Below are positions 56,687 to 64,000 of a stretch of DNA of 64,000 bases, in pieces. The notes under the pieces are model-generated. The model saw nothing but the letters and a program-made list of their open reading frames with translations, was not told where the DNA came from and did no database searches. Source of the stretch: Piscinibacter lacus (lineage in GTDB: Bacteria; Pseudomonadota; Gammaproteobacteria; Burkholderiales; Burkholderiaceae_C); assembly GCF_016735685.1 (NCBI RefSeq), contig NZ_JAERRA010000001.1, positions 248,001 to 312,000 of the forward strand, given 5' to 3'. The position numbers and the translations under genes were made by a program. Numbering within the stretch: position 1 is the stretch's first letter; each line of letters begins with the position of its first letter.

Positions 56687-57385
56687 ATGGCCCTGCCCCT
56701 TTCGCCCGAAGCGCGCGTCCGCATCCTGCCCTTCGCGGCTTTCATGCTCGTGCTGGCCCTGCGCGGCCAGTTGCCCGAGGAGGGCCTGGTCGCCGGCCTG
56801 CCGGTGGCCACCGTCAGCGGCCTGCTCTACGGCCTTCAGGCCGGCCTGGCCGCGCTGCTGCTGGCCTGGGGCTGGCGTCATTACAGCGAGCTGCGCGGCC
56901 CGGCTGCCCGCATGGCCGCAGGCGACTGGGGCCTGGCGGTGGCGGTGGGCCTGGCGGTCTTCGGCCTGTGGATCGGCCTGAACGAGCCGTGGATGCGGCT
57001 TGGCGAGCCCAGCGCCGGCTTCCGCGCCCACGATGCCGAGGGCCGGCTGCAATGGGAGCTGATCGCCCTGCGCTGGGCCGGCGCGGCCCTGGTGGTGCCG
57101 CTGATGGAGGAGCTGTTCTGGCGCGGCTACCTGATGCGCTGGATCGAGCGCGCCGACTTCCTGCATGTCGAGGTGCGCACGGTCGGCGCGCGGGCGGTGC
57201 TGCTGTCGACCGGCGTCTTCACCCTGGCCCACACCGAATGGCTGGCGGCCGTGCTGGCCGGCCTGGCCTATGCGCTGCTCTACCGCCAGACCGGCAAGCT
57301 GTGGACGGCCGTGGTCGCCCATGCGGTGACCAATGGCGTGCTCGGCCTCTGGGTGATCCAGCAGGGCGCCTGGCAGTACTGGTGA
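56687..57385 (+). CDS. CPBP-family intramembrane protease (CAAX protease-related)
   Basis: 232 residues, about six to seven membrane segments. Active-site motifs of the CPBP/Abi family are present: EELFWRGYLMRW (EExxxR), FTLAHTEWLAAVLAGLAYALLY (histidine), and VVAHAVTNGVLG (HxxxN). It resembles the exosortase-linked CAAX protease-related group (TIGR03008), though no exosortase is in the window. The ATG at 56687 is 32 bp past the transporter gene. It converges on apt with 13 bp between stops. Confidence 0.85.
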   Translation: MALPLSPEARVRILPFAAFMLVLALRGQLPEEGLVAGLPVATVSGLLYGLQAGLAALLLAWGWRHYSELRGPAARMAAGDWGLAVAVGLAVFGLWIGLNEPWMRLGEPSAGFRAHDAEGRLQWELIALRWAGAALVVPLMEELFWRGYLMRWIERADFLHVEVRTVGARAVLLSTGVFTLAHTEWLAAVLAGLAYALLYRQTGKLWTAVVAHAVTNGVLGLWVIQQGAWQYW

Positions 57386-57398
57386 GCCGCGGCGGGCC

Positions 57399-57938
57399 TC
57401 AGTGCCCGTCGAAGCTGACGAGGGTGTGCAGGGCCAGGCCTTCAGCGCGCAGCCGCGTGCTGCCGCCCAGCTCGGGCAGGTCGACGATGGCCGCGCCCTC
57501 GATCACGGTGGCGCCCAGGCGCTCCAGCAGTTTCTTGCCGGCCAGCATGGTGCCGCCGGTGGCGATCAGGTCGTCGACCAGCACGACCCGGTCGCCGGGC
57601 TTGACGGCATCGGTGTGCAGCTCGACGGTGGCCTCGCCGTATTCGAGCGCATAGGACTCCTCGACCGTGTCGAAAGGCAGCTTGCCCTTCTTGCGGATGG
57701 GCACGAAGCCGATGTTGAGCTCATAGGCCAGCACCGCGCCGAGGATGAAGCCACGCGCGTCGATGCCGGCGATCGCGTCCGGCCGCGCATCGAAGTAGCG
57801 GTGCACGAACTGGTCGATCAGCACGCGGAAGACGCGCGGGTTCTGCAGCAGCGGCGTGATGTCGCGGAACTGCACGCCCGGCACGGGCCAGTCGGGCACG
57901 GTGCGGAGGGTCTGGCGGATCAGGTCGCGGTCGTCCAT
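57399..57938 (-). CDS. apt: adenine phosphoribosyltransferase
   Basis: 179 residues. [38 protein letters not shown] is the family start. [32 protein letters not shown] and the PRPP-binding loop [17 protein letters not shown] are intact. It salvages adenine with PRPP to AMP. Adenine arises from SAH breakdown, among other routes. It follows the KefC-like gene on the same strand with a 56-bp gap. Confidence 0.96.
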   Translation of the reverse strand: MDDRDLIRQTLRTVPDWPVPGVQFRDITPLLQNPRVFRVLIDQFVHRYFDARPDAIAGIDARGFILGAVLAYELNIGFVPIRKKGKLPFDTVEESYALEYGEATVELHTDAVKPGDRVVLVDDLIATGGTMLAGKKLLERLGATVIEGAAIVDLPELGGSTRLRAEGLALHTLVSFDGH

Positions 57939-57994
57939 GGCGGGCTGGGGTGGAGAAAGTAGCCGCGCGGCGCGCGGCAGGACAGGGAGCAGGC

Positions 57995-60004
57995 TCAGGC
58001 CTTGGAGAGCTTCTCCTCGGCCAGGGCCAGGGCCTCGGGCCGGCCGGAGAGCACCAGGGTGTCGCCGCCGCCGAATTGCAGATCCTCTTGCGGCCGCAGC
58101 ACCGCGCCTCCCTGGCGGCGGATGGAAACGATGGACACGCCCAGCACGGCCAGGCCGGCGGCTTCCAGCGGCTGGCCGGCCAGGCGGCTGGCCAGCGGCA
58201 GGCTGACGGTGGCGAGGCGGACCTGGCCCTGGTCCTCGCTGCTGTCGTCGTCGGCGCCGTGGAACCAGCCGCGCAGCAGGCCGTAGCGCGCCTCGCGCTG
58301 GGCCTGTACCAGGCGCAGCACGCGGCGCACCGGCACGCCGACCAGGGCCAGCACCTGCGAGGCCATCATCAGCGAGCCTTCGATGGCCTCGGGCACGACC
58401 TCGGTCGCGCCGGCGGCGCGCAGCTTCTCCAGATCGGTGTCGTCGATGGTGCGAACGACCACCGGCACGCGCGGCGCATGCTCGCGCACGAGCTGCAGGA
58501 TGCGCAGGGCCGAGGCGCTGTCGTGGTAGCTGACGACCACGGCCGTGGCCCGCGCGAGGCCGGCGGCCATCAGGCTCTGGAGCCGGGCCGCATCGCCGAA
58601 GACCACGCTCTGGCCGGCGGCGGCGGCCTGGCGGACGCGGTCGGGGTCCAGGTCCAGCGCCATGTAGGGGATGGATTCGCTGTCGAGCATGCGCGCCAGG
58701 TTTTGGCCGCTGCGGCCGTAGCCGCAGATGATCACGTGGGCCTCGGTGCGGATCGAGCGCTTGGCGATGGTGGTGAGCTGCACCGACTGCATCAGCCAGT
58801 CGCTGGCGGCCAGCTTCATCACGATGCGGTCGCTGCGCTGCACGATCAGCGGCGTGGCCAGCATGGACAGCACCATGGCCGCGAGCACCGGGCTTTCCAG
58901 CCGCGCCGGCATCAGGCCGGCCTCGGCCGCCAGGGCCAGCAGCACGAAGCCGAACTCGCCGGCCTGGGCCAGGTAGAGGCCGGTGCGCAGCGCGGTGCCG
59001 GACGGGGCGCCGAAGGCCCGCGCCAGCAGGGTCACCAGGCCGAACTTGAAGAGCACCGGCAGCGTGGTCAGCAGCGCGACGATGGCCCAGTGCTCGGTCA
59101 CCACCCGCCAGTCCAGCTTCATGCCGATGGTGATGAAGAAGAGGCCGAGCAGCACGTCGTGGAAGGGCCGGATGTCGGTCTCCACCTGGTGCTTGTATTC
59201 GGTTTCGGCGATCAGCATGCCGGCGACGAAGGCGCCCAGGGCCAGCGAGAGCCCGGCATGCTCGGTCAGCCAGGCCAGGCCCAGGGTGACGAGCAGCAGG
59301 TTCAGCACGAACAGCTCTTCGCTGCGGCGGCGGGCGACCATCGTCAGCCACCAGCGCATCACACGCGGCCCGCCGACCAGCAGCAGGCCCAGCAGCACGG
59401 CGGCCTTCAGGCCGGCCAGGCCGAGCGCGCGGGCCAGGTCCTCGGCGCCGTCGGGTTGCAGCTCGCCCAGGGCCGGGATCAGCACCAGCAGCGGCACCAC
59501 GGCCAGGTCCTGGAAGAGCAGCACGCCCATCACCCGCTTGCCGTGCTCGCTCTCCAGCTCCAGGCGTTCGGCCATCAGTTTGACGAGGATGGCGGTGGAG
59601 CTCATGGCCAGCGCCGCCCCCAGGGCCAGGGCATGCGGCCAGCCCAGGCTCCAGCTTCGGCCCAGCAGGGCCAGGCCCCAGGCCAGACTGGCATTGAGCA
59701 TCAAGGTGGCCAGCATGGTCAGGCCGACCTGCGACAGGCCCAGGCCGAAGACCAGGGTGCGCATCGCGCGCAGCTTGGGCCGGTTGAATTCCAGCCCGAT
59801 CACGAACATCAGGAAGACGACACCGAATTCGGCCAGGTAACGGATGCCGGCCGAATCCTTGGCCAGGGCCAGCGCATTCGGCCCGATCAGCACGCCCACC
59901 GCCAGGTAGCCCAGCATCGGCGGCAGCTTCAACAGGCGGCAGGCGACCACGCCCAGCACGGCGGCCACCAGGTACAGCAGGGTCAGGTCGAGGGTGGAGG
60001 CCAT
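57995..60004 (-). CDS. CPA2-family monovalent cation:proton antiporter (KefB/KefC-like) with RCK domains
   Basis: 669 residues. Residues 1-390 form a 12-13 segment Na+/H+-exchanger domain ([88 protein letters not shown]). Then comes an RCK_N domain ([31 protein letters not shown]) and an RCK_C domain at the C-terminus ([18 protein letters not shown]). It is likely a K+ efflux system guarded by nucleotide or glutathione-adduct binding. The start at 60004 is chosen because the earlier frame runs into the kdsD promoter. It commonly neighbours kdsD in Burkholderiales. Confidence 0.9.
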   Translation of the reverse strand: MASTLDLTLLYLVAAVLGVVACRLLKLPPMLGYLAVGVLIGPNALALAKDSAGIRYLAEFGVVFLMFVIGLEFNRPKLRAMRTLVFGLGLSQVGLTMLATLMLNASLAWGLALLGRSWSLGWPHALALGAALAMSSTAILVKLMAERLELESEHGKRVMGVLLFQDLAVVPLLVLIPALGELQPDGAEDLARALGLAGLKAAVLLGLLLVGGPRVMRWWLTMVARRRSEELFVLNLLLVTLGLAWLTEHAGLSLALGAFVAGMLIAETEYKHQVETDIRPFHDVLLGLFFITIGMKLDWRVVTEHWAIVALLTTLPVLFKFGLVTLLARAFGAPSGTALRTGLYLAQAGEFGFVLLALAAEAGLMPARLESPVLAAMVLSMLATPLIVQRSDRIVMKLAASDWLMQSVQLTTIAKRSIRTEAHVIICGYGRSGQNLARMLDSESIPYMALDLDPDRVRQAAAAGQSVVFGDAARLQSLMAAGLARATAVVVSYHDSASALRILQLVREHAPRVPVVVRTIDDTDLEKLRAAGATEVVPEAIEGSLMMASQVLALVGVPVRRVLRLVQAQREARYGLLRGWFHGADDDSSEDQGQVRLATVSLPLASRLAGQPLEAAGLAVLGVSIVSIRRQGGAVLRPQEDLQFGGGDTLVLSGRPEALALAEEKLSKA

Positions 60005-60111
60005 GCAGCTCAGCAGGTCCGCGCAGCCGGCGCGACAGGGAAGGAAGAAAGCGAAGCGCACTGCGGCCGACCGCAGCGGCTTGCAAGAAGGGCGCCACCT
60101 AGAATGAGCCG

Positions 60112-61137
60112 ATGCTACCGAACGATGAGGCACGCGCCGGAGATTGCCCCGCCGCCGGCGAGCGCGCCGTCCAGGCCGGCATGCGCGCGCTGGGCATCGA
60201 GGCCCAGGCCCTGCTGAAGCTGCAAGCCGGGCTCGGCCAGGCCCCGCAGGCCGGCGCCTTCGCCGCCGCAGTGGCCACCGTGCTGGCCTGCCGCGGCCGG
60301 GTGGTGGTGATGGGCATGGGCAAGAGCGGCCATGTCGGCCGCAAGATCGCCGCGACCCTGGCTTCCACCGGCACGCCGGCCCTGTTCGTGCACCCGGCCG
60401 AGGCCAGCCATGGCGACCTGGGCATGGTCACGGCCGCCGATGTGGTGATCGCGATCAGCAACTCCGGCGAAAGCGACGAACTGAACGTGATCCTGCCCGT
60501 GCTCAAGCGCCAGGGCGTGCCCCTGATCGCGATGAGCGGCCGGCCCGATTCGACCCTGGCCCGCCATGCCAGCACCGCCCTGTCGACCGCGGTCGAGCAG
60601 GAGGCCTGCCCGCTGAACCTGGCGCCCACGGCCAGCACCACCGTGCAGATCGCCCTGGGCGATGCCCTGGCCGTCGCCCTGCTGGAGGCGCGAGGCTTCC
60701 GCGAGGAGGACTTCGCCCGCTCCCATCCCGGCGGCGCCCTGGGCCGCAAGCTGCTGCTGCATGTGCGCGACCTGATGCGCGCCGGCGAGGCCGTGCCGCG
60801 CGTGGCGCCGGACACGCCCTTCACCACCATGCTGCGCGAGATGAGCGCCAAGGGCCTGGGCTTCACCGCCGTGGTCGATGCCGACGGAAGGCCGCGGGGC
60901 GTCTTCACCGACGGCGACCTGCGTCGCCTGATCGAGAAGGGCGGCGACTGGCGCGGCCACCGGGCCGAGCAGCTCATGCATGACGCGCCGCGCAGCATCC
61001 GCGACGATGCGCTTGCGGTCGAGGCGGCCGGGCTGATGGAGGCGCACCGCATCACCAGCCTGCTGGTCGTCGATGGCGGCGGCCTGCTGGTCGGCGCGAT
61101 CAACACCAACGACCTGATGCGCGCCAAGGTCATCTGA
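60112..61137 (+). CDS. kdsD: D-arabinose 5-phosphate isomerase KdsD (KpsF/GutQ family)
   Basis: 341 residues: an N-terminal SIS domain (RVVVMGMGKSGHVGRKIAATLASTGTPALFVHPAEASHGDLGMV, ISNSGESDELNVILPVLKRQGVPLIAMSG) and two CBS domains (about 215-340, ending HRITSLLVVDGGGLLVGAINTNDLMRAKVI). It converts ribulose 5-phosphate to arabinose 5-phosphate, the precursor of KDO in lipopolysaccharide. A TAGAAT box lies just before the ATG, suggesting a very short leader. It leads kdsD-kdsC-lptC. Confidence 0.95.
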   Translation: MLPNDEARAGDCPAAGERAVQAGMRALGIEAQALLKLQAGLGQAPQAGAFAAAVATVLACRGRVVVMGMGKSGHVGRKIAATLASTGTPALFVHPAEASHGDLGMVTAADVVIAISNSGESDELNVILPVLKRQGVPLIAMSGRPDSTLARHASTALSTAVEQEACPLNLAPTASTTVQIALGDALAVALLEARGFREEDFARSHPGGALGRKLLLHVRDLMRAGEAVPRVAPDTPFTTMLREMSAKGLGFTAVVDADGRPRGVFTDGDLRRLIEKGGDWRGHRAEQLMHDAPRSIRDDALAVEAAGLMEAHRITSLLVVDGGGLLVGAINTNDLMRAKVI

Positions 61138-61162
61138 GGCCGGCGCCTACCCTGAGCTGTCC

Positions 61163-61762
61163 ATGTCCACCCTGCCCCGCCCGCTTCGCCCCACCCTGCG
61201 CTTTGCGCCCGAGCTGCTGCTGGCGGCCCAGGGCCCGGCCGGCACGCTGCGTGCGGCCCTCTTCGATGTGGACGGCGTGCTGACCGACGGCAGCGTCTGG
61301 ATCGCGGCCGAGGGCGAGACGATCAAGCCCTTCTCGGTGCTCGACGGCCATGGCCTGAAGCTGCTGGCGCGCGGCGGCATCGAGCCGCTGATCGTGACCG
61401 GGCGCGACTCCGCCGCCGTGCGGCGCCGGGTCGCCGACCTGGGTCTGCAACACGCCGTCTACGGCGCCGGTGACAAGCTGGCGGCGGCCGAGGCCCTGCT
61501 CGGCCGCCTGGGCCTGGACTGGTCCGAAGTCGCCGCCATCGGCGACGACTGGCCCGACCTGCCCCTGCTGCTGCGCGCCGGCTTCGCCGCCTGCCCGCCC
61601 GGCGCCCATGCCGAGGTGCGCGCGGCCGTACACCACATCACCGCGGCGGCGGGCGGCCAGGGGGCGGCGCGCGAGCTCTGCGACCTGCTGCTGATGGCCG
61701 CCGGCCGCTATGCCGGGCTGCTGCAGGGCCATTTGGGCACGCTGGACGGAAGCGCCCGATGA
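61163..61762 (+). CDS. kdsC: 3-deoxy-D-manno-octulosonate 8-phosphate phosphatase KdsC
   Basis: 199 residues of the HAD C0 type. The nucleophile motif is LFDVDGVLTDGSVWI (DxD), with LIVTGRDS (motif II), a lysine in AGDKLAAAEALL, and AAIGDDWPDLPLL (acidic motif). It removes phosphate from KDO 8-phosphate. The N-terminal extension of about 30 residues before the HAD domain is longer than in E. coli. It overlaps lptC by 4 bp. Confidence 0.94.
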   Translation: MSTLPRPLRPTLRFAPELLLAAQGPAGTLRAALFDVDGVLTDGSVWIAAEGETIKPFSVLDGHGLKLLARGGIEPLIVTGRDSAAVRRRVADLGLQHAVYGAGDKLAAAEALLGRLGLDWSEVAAIGDDWPDLPLLLRAGFAACPPGAHAEVRAAVHHITAAAGGQGAARELCDLLLMAAGRYAGLLQGHLGTLDGSAR

Positions 61763-62583
61763 ACCCGCCGCGCGGCGGCGAGGCCGCGCCGCCCGATCTG
61801 CCGCTCGGCGACGAAGCCGACGAGGCCCCCTTCGCCGAGCTGCGTCCCCTGGCCCCGCTGCGCCGGCGTGAAGCCCGGCCCGGCCCGGCCGGCCCCTGGC
61901 CGCTGCGGCTCTATGCCCGCGCCTGGGAGGCCCTGCTCGGCTCGCTGCCGGTGGTGCTGATGGCCCTGCTCGCCGGCCTGAGCTGGTGGCTGGTCCGCAG
62001 CACGCCCGACCCCGAGGCGGCCGAGCCCGCGCGCGCCCTGCGGCATGAGCCCGACTACACCATGCAGCGCTTCGCGATGAGCGCCTATGCCCCCGACGGC
62101 CGGCTGCAGACCCGCCTGTCCGGCGAGGAATTGCGGCATTTCCCCGACACCCGGACGGTCGAGATCGACGCGATCCGCCTGCTCGGCTTCGAGGGCGAGG
62201 GCCAGTTGCTGCGCGGCCGGGCCGAGCAGGGCTGGGGCCTGCAAGACGGCAGCGAACTGCGCATGAAGGGCAAGGTGCTGATTCAACGTGAGCGCACACT
62301 CTCGCCGGATGGCGCGGCCGGAGACGCGGACCCGGGCCGCCTGGAGTTCCTCGGCGAGGAGCTGGAGGTCTTTCCCGACCGAAAGACCCTGCGCAGCCGC
62401 CTGCCCGTGACCTTCCGCGACCGGCGCAGCGAGGTGCAGGCCGGCACCCTGGACTACGACCATGCCCAGCAGGTGGCGGTGCTGGGCGGGGGCGTGCGCG
62501 GTCGCTTCCTGGCGCCGGGCGATCCCGGCCGGCTGGCGCCGGCCGCCCAGGCCGAGGCACCGGCGTCGGCCGCCCTGCCATGA
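61759..62583 (+). CDS. lptC: LPS export protein LptC
   Basis: 274 residues. A charged/Pro-rich cytoplasmic start (about 1-65), one transmembrane helix (about 66-85, LPVVLMALLAGLSWWLV) and a periplasmic beta-jellyroll (DYTMQRFAMSAYAPDGRLQTRLSGEELRHFPDTRTVEIDAIRLL, then LEVFPDRKTLRSRLPVTFRDRRSEVQAGTLDYDHAQQVAVLGGGVRGRF). It bridges the LptBFG pump and LptA. The long N-terminus is unusual. It overlaps kdsC and the next gene by 4 bp each. Confidence 0.9.
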   Translation: MNPPRGGEAAPPDLPLGDEADEAPFAELRPLAPLRRREARPGPAGPWPLRLYARAWEALLGSLPVVLMALLAGLSWWLVRSTPDPEAAEPARALRHEPDYTMQRFAMSAYAPDGRLQTRLSGEELRHFPDTRTVEIDAIRLLGFEGEGQLLRGRAEQGWGLQDGSELRMKGKVLIQRERTLSPDGAAGDADPGRLEFLGEELEVFPDRKTLRSRLPVTFRDRRSEVQAGTLDYDHAQQVAVLGGGVRGRFLAPGDPGRLAPAAQAEAPASAALP

Positions 62584-63371
62584 GCCCGGCGCACGACGCC
62601 CGCCCGCTGGTCTGCATCACCGGGGCCTCCAGCGGCATCGGCCAGGCCCTGGCGCGGCGCTTCCATGCCGCCGGCTGGCGGCTGGCCCTGATGGCCCGCC
62701 GGGTCGAGGCCATCGAGGCCTGGTGCCAGGCCGAGGGCTGGGCGACCGGCGACTGGGCCGCCTTCGCGGCCGATGTGCGGCAGGAAGCCAGCGTGCTTGC
62801 GGCCGGCCAGGCCTGCCTGGCGCAGCTCGGCCTGCCGGATGTGGTGATCGCCAATGCCGGCATCAGCGTCGGGGTCGACACGGCCATCGCGGCCGACCTG
62901 GCCGTCTTCCGTGCCACGCTGGAGACCAATCTGCTCGGCGTGGCCGCAAGCTTCCAGCCCTTCCTCGGGCCGATGCGGGCGCGCGGAAGTGGCCGCCTCG
63001 TCGGTGTGGCCAGCGTGGCCGCCATCCGCGGCCTGCCCGGCCATGGCGCCTACTGCGCCAGCAAGGCTGGCGTGGTCGCCTATCTGGAAAGCCTGCGCGG
63101 CGAATGCCGCGGCCAGGGCGTGCAGGTGGTGACCCTGGTGCCGGGCTATGTGGCCACGCCGCTGACGGCGCGTAACCCTTACGGCATGCCCTTCCTGATA
63201 TCGGCCGAGGCCTTTGCGGAGCAGGCCTTCCGGGCCATCGCCCGGGGCGACAGCTACCGGGTCATCCCCCGGCCCATGGGCGTGGTGGCCAAGCTGCTGC
63301 GTCTGCTGCCGAATCCGCTGTTCGACCGCCTGCTCGCCGGCCGCGGTCGCAAGCCGCGCCAGGCCGACTGA
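62580..63371 (+). CDS. short-chain dehydrogenase/reductase
   Basis: 263 residues of the classical SDR type. The cofactor motif is TGASSGIGQALARRF, followed by IANAGIS, the catalytic serine region VGVASVAAIRG and YCASK (Tyr and Lys). A C-terminal basic amphipathic segment (MGVVAKLLRLLPNPLFDRLLAGRG) might attach to membranes. NAD(P)-dependent; substrate unknown. It occupies the place where lptA, lptB and rpoN usually follow lptC, and its ATG overlaps the lptC stop, so it is in the LPS operon. Confidence 0.88.
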   Translation: MSPAHDARPLVCITGASSGIGQALARRFHAAGWRLALMARRVEAIEAWCQAEGWATGDWAAFAADVRQEASVLAAGQACLAQLGLPDVVIANAGISVGVDTAIAADLAVFRATLETNLLGVAASFQPFLGPMRARGSGRLVGVASVAAIRGLPGHGAYCASKAGVVAYLESLRGECRGQGVQVVTLVPGYVATPLTARNPYGMPFLISAEAFAEQAFRAIARGDSYRVIPRPMGVVAKLLRLLPNPLFDRLLAGRGRKPRQAD

Positions 63372-63420
63372 GGCCGAAGGGGCAGACGCCGCATCTGCCG
63401 GGCGCCGATCGCCCATGCAA

Positions 63421-63442
63421 AACGGCGGCCGAAGCCGCCGTT
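63421..63442 (-). terminator. intrinsic terminator of the RRM gene
   Basis: A perfect 9-bp stem (63421-63429 / 63434-63442). On the minus strand it has a C(UUCG)G tetraloop and is followed by UUUUGC. It lies 51 bp past the stop of the RRM-protein gene and between convergent genes. Confidence 0.8.
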
Positions 63443-63493
63443 GTCTTGCGTGTCGGGGCCGGGCGCTAGTCGCGCAGGCCCCGGGGCATGCGA

Positions 63494-64000
63494 TCAGTAA
63501 CCGCCGCCGCCACCACCGTAGCCGCCACGGCCACCGCCGCCGCCACCGTAGCCGCCGCGGCCACCGCCGCCGCCTTCACCGCGGCCACCGCCGCCGTAGC
63601 CACCGCCACCGCCGCCGTAGCCGCCACGGCCACCACCGCCGCCGCCTTCGCCACGGCCGCCGCCGCCATAACCACCGCCGCCACCGCCACCGCCGTAACC
63701 GCCGCCACCACCACCACCGTAGCCGCCGCCACCGCCGCCGCCTTCACGCGGGCCGCGGTTGAAACCGCCGCCGCCGTAGGGGCCGCGGAAACCGCTGGGA
63801 CGCTCTTCGCGGGGACGGGCTTCGTTGACCACCAGCGGGCGACCCGACAGCGGCTGACCGTTCATGCCCTGGACGGCCGATTGAGCTTCGGCATCGCTGC
63901 CCATCTCGACAAAACCGAAACCCTTGGAGCGACCGGTGTCGCGATCCATCATGACCTTGGCGGAGGTCACCGAACCAAATTGCGAGAACGCTTCGAGGAG
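63494..64000 (-). CDS. glycine-rich RNA-binding (RRM) protein, 5' end outside the window
   Basis: The frame stays open to base 64000, so the N-terminal part is missing. What is seen: the second half of a single RRM (LLEAFSQFGSVTSAKVMMDRDTGRSKGFGFVEMGSDAEAQSAVQGMNGQPLSGRPLVVNEARP), with RNP1 as KGFGFVEM, then an RG/FRGP linker. A tail of roughly 70 residues of G/Y/R repeats follows (GGGGYGGGG, GRGGYGGG). Such cold-shock-type RRM proteins bind single-stranded RNA; the tail is disordered and prone to condensation. The GC-rich repeat DNA is a likely site of length variation. Confidence 0.92.
   Translation of the reverse strand, partial: LLEAFSQFGSVTSAKVMMDRDTGRSKGFGFVEMGSDAEAQSAVQGMNGQPLSGRPLVVNEARPREERPSGFRGPYGGGGFNRGPREGGGGGGGYGGGGGGGYGGGGGGGGYGGGGRGEGGGGGGRGGYGGGGGGYGGGGRGEGGGGGRGGYGGGGGGRGGYGGGGGGY

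Noticed and set aside
63494..63750. Repeats at the end of the window looked like a possible CRISPR array
   Set aside because: The units are 3-30 bp glycine/tyrosine codon repeats without spacers and lie in the reading frame of an RRM protein.

Overview
The window is high-GC proteobacterial chromosome. The gene content points to a betaproteobacterium of the order Burkholderiales, probably of the Rubrivivax/Leptothrix/Roseateles kind. Indicators are the DUF3567 and DUF3108 proteins, the PHB-granule protein PhaM, the gshA-type glutamate-cysteine ligase, a MetH split into two polypeptides with an S-adenosylhomocysteine (SAH) riboswitch, and the torF-like/glnK/amtB operon. The genus is an inference; no rRNA or tRNA gene was seen. 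Coding is dense, with short gaps and many ATGA overlaps.

Layout. 0.1-5.2 kb: moaC, two adjacent O-antigen-ligase/PglL-type oligosaccharyltransferases, and a type IV pilin with a sigma-54 promoter, together looking like a pilin glycosylation locus. 5.4-9.7 kb: gshA, then a nitrogen-controlled operon (porin, glnK, amtB) with sigma-54 and NtrC-like sites. 9.8-12.1 kb: comM and a glycine-zipper protein. 12.2-21.5 kb: a distinct islet with a less extreme base composition, holding an IS3 transposase remnant, several exported or outer-membrane proteins (DUF2490, a small Cys-containing protein, a protein with a duplicated 25-residue module, a phosphate-porin-like protein, DUF3034), a probable iota-class carbonic anhydrase, a secreted truncated globin and a histidine kinase/response regulator pair. 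Three intergenic regions of this islet carry TTCAY-like boxes in 11-bp helical register. I read these as the operators of that two-component system; this is the most interesting candidate system in the window.

21.5-30.4 kb: split metH (the riboswitch sits in front of only one half), a small lipoprotein, DUF3567, DUF3108, a membrane retropepsin, PhaM and a FIST sensor protein. 30.5-35.7 kb: glycolate oxidase glcD-glcE-[lrgA-lrgB]-glcF. The LrgAB-type membrane pair inside the operon is a good candidate for the glycolate carrier. 35.7-40.6 kb: an NhaR-like LysR regulator diverging from a TerC/Alx protein, an aromatic aminotransferase, glutathione peroxidase and an HDOD protein. 40.9-43.5 kb: two tiny pqqA genes, each with its own terminator and a shared upstream element, on either side of a membrane diguanylate cyclase and without pqqB-E.

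43.5-51.2 kb: an oligopeptide (Opp/Yej-like) ABC transporter with two tandem binding proteins. 51.3-57.4 kb: ilvE, a zinc-finger protein, a MOSC protein, a ChaN-like protein, rlmJ, an LplT-like transporter with a decayed acyltransferase tail, and a CPBP-type membrane protease. 57.4-64 kb: apt, a KefC-type antiporter, the lipopolysaccharide genes kdsD-kdsC-lptC, a short-chain dehydrogenase, and a glycine-rich RRM protein cut by the window end. No CRISPR array, prophage or complete insertion sequence was found.
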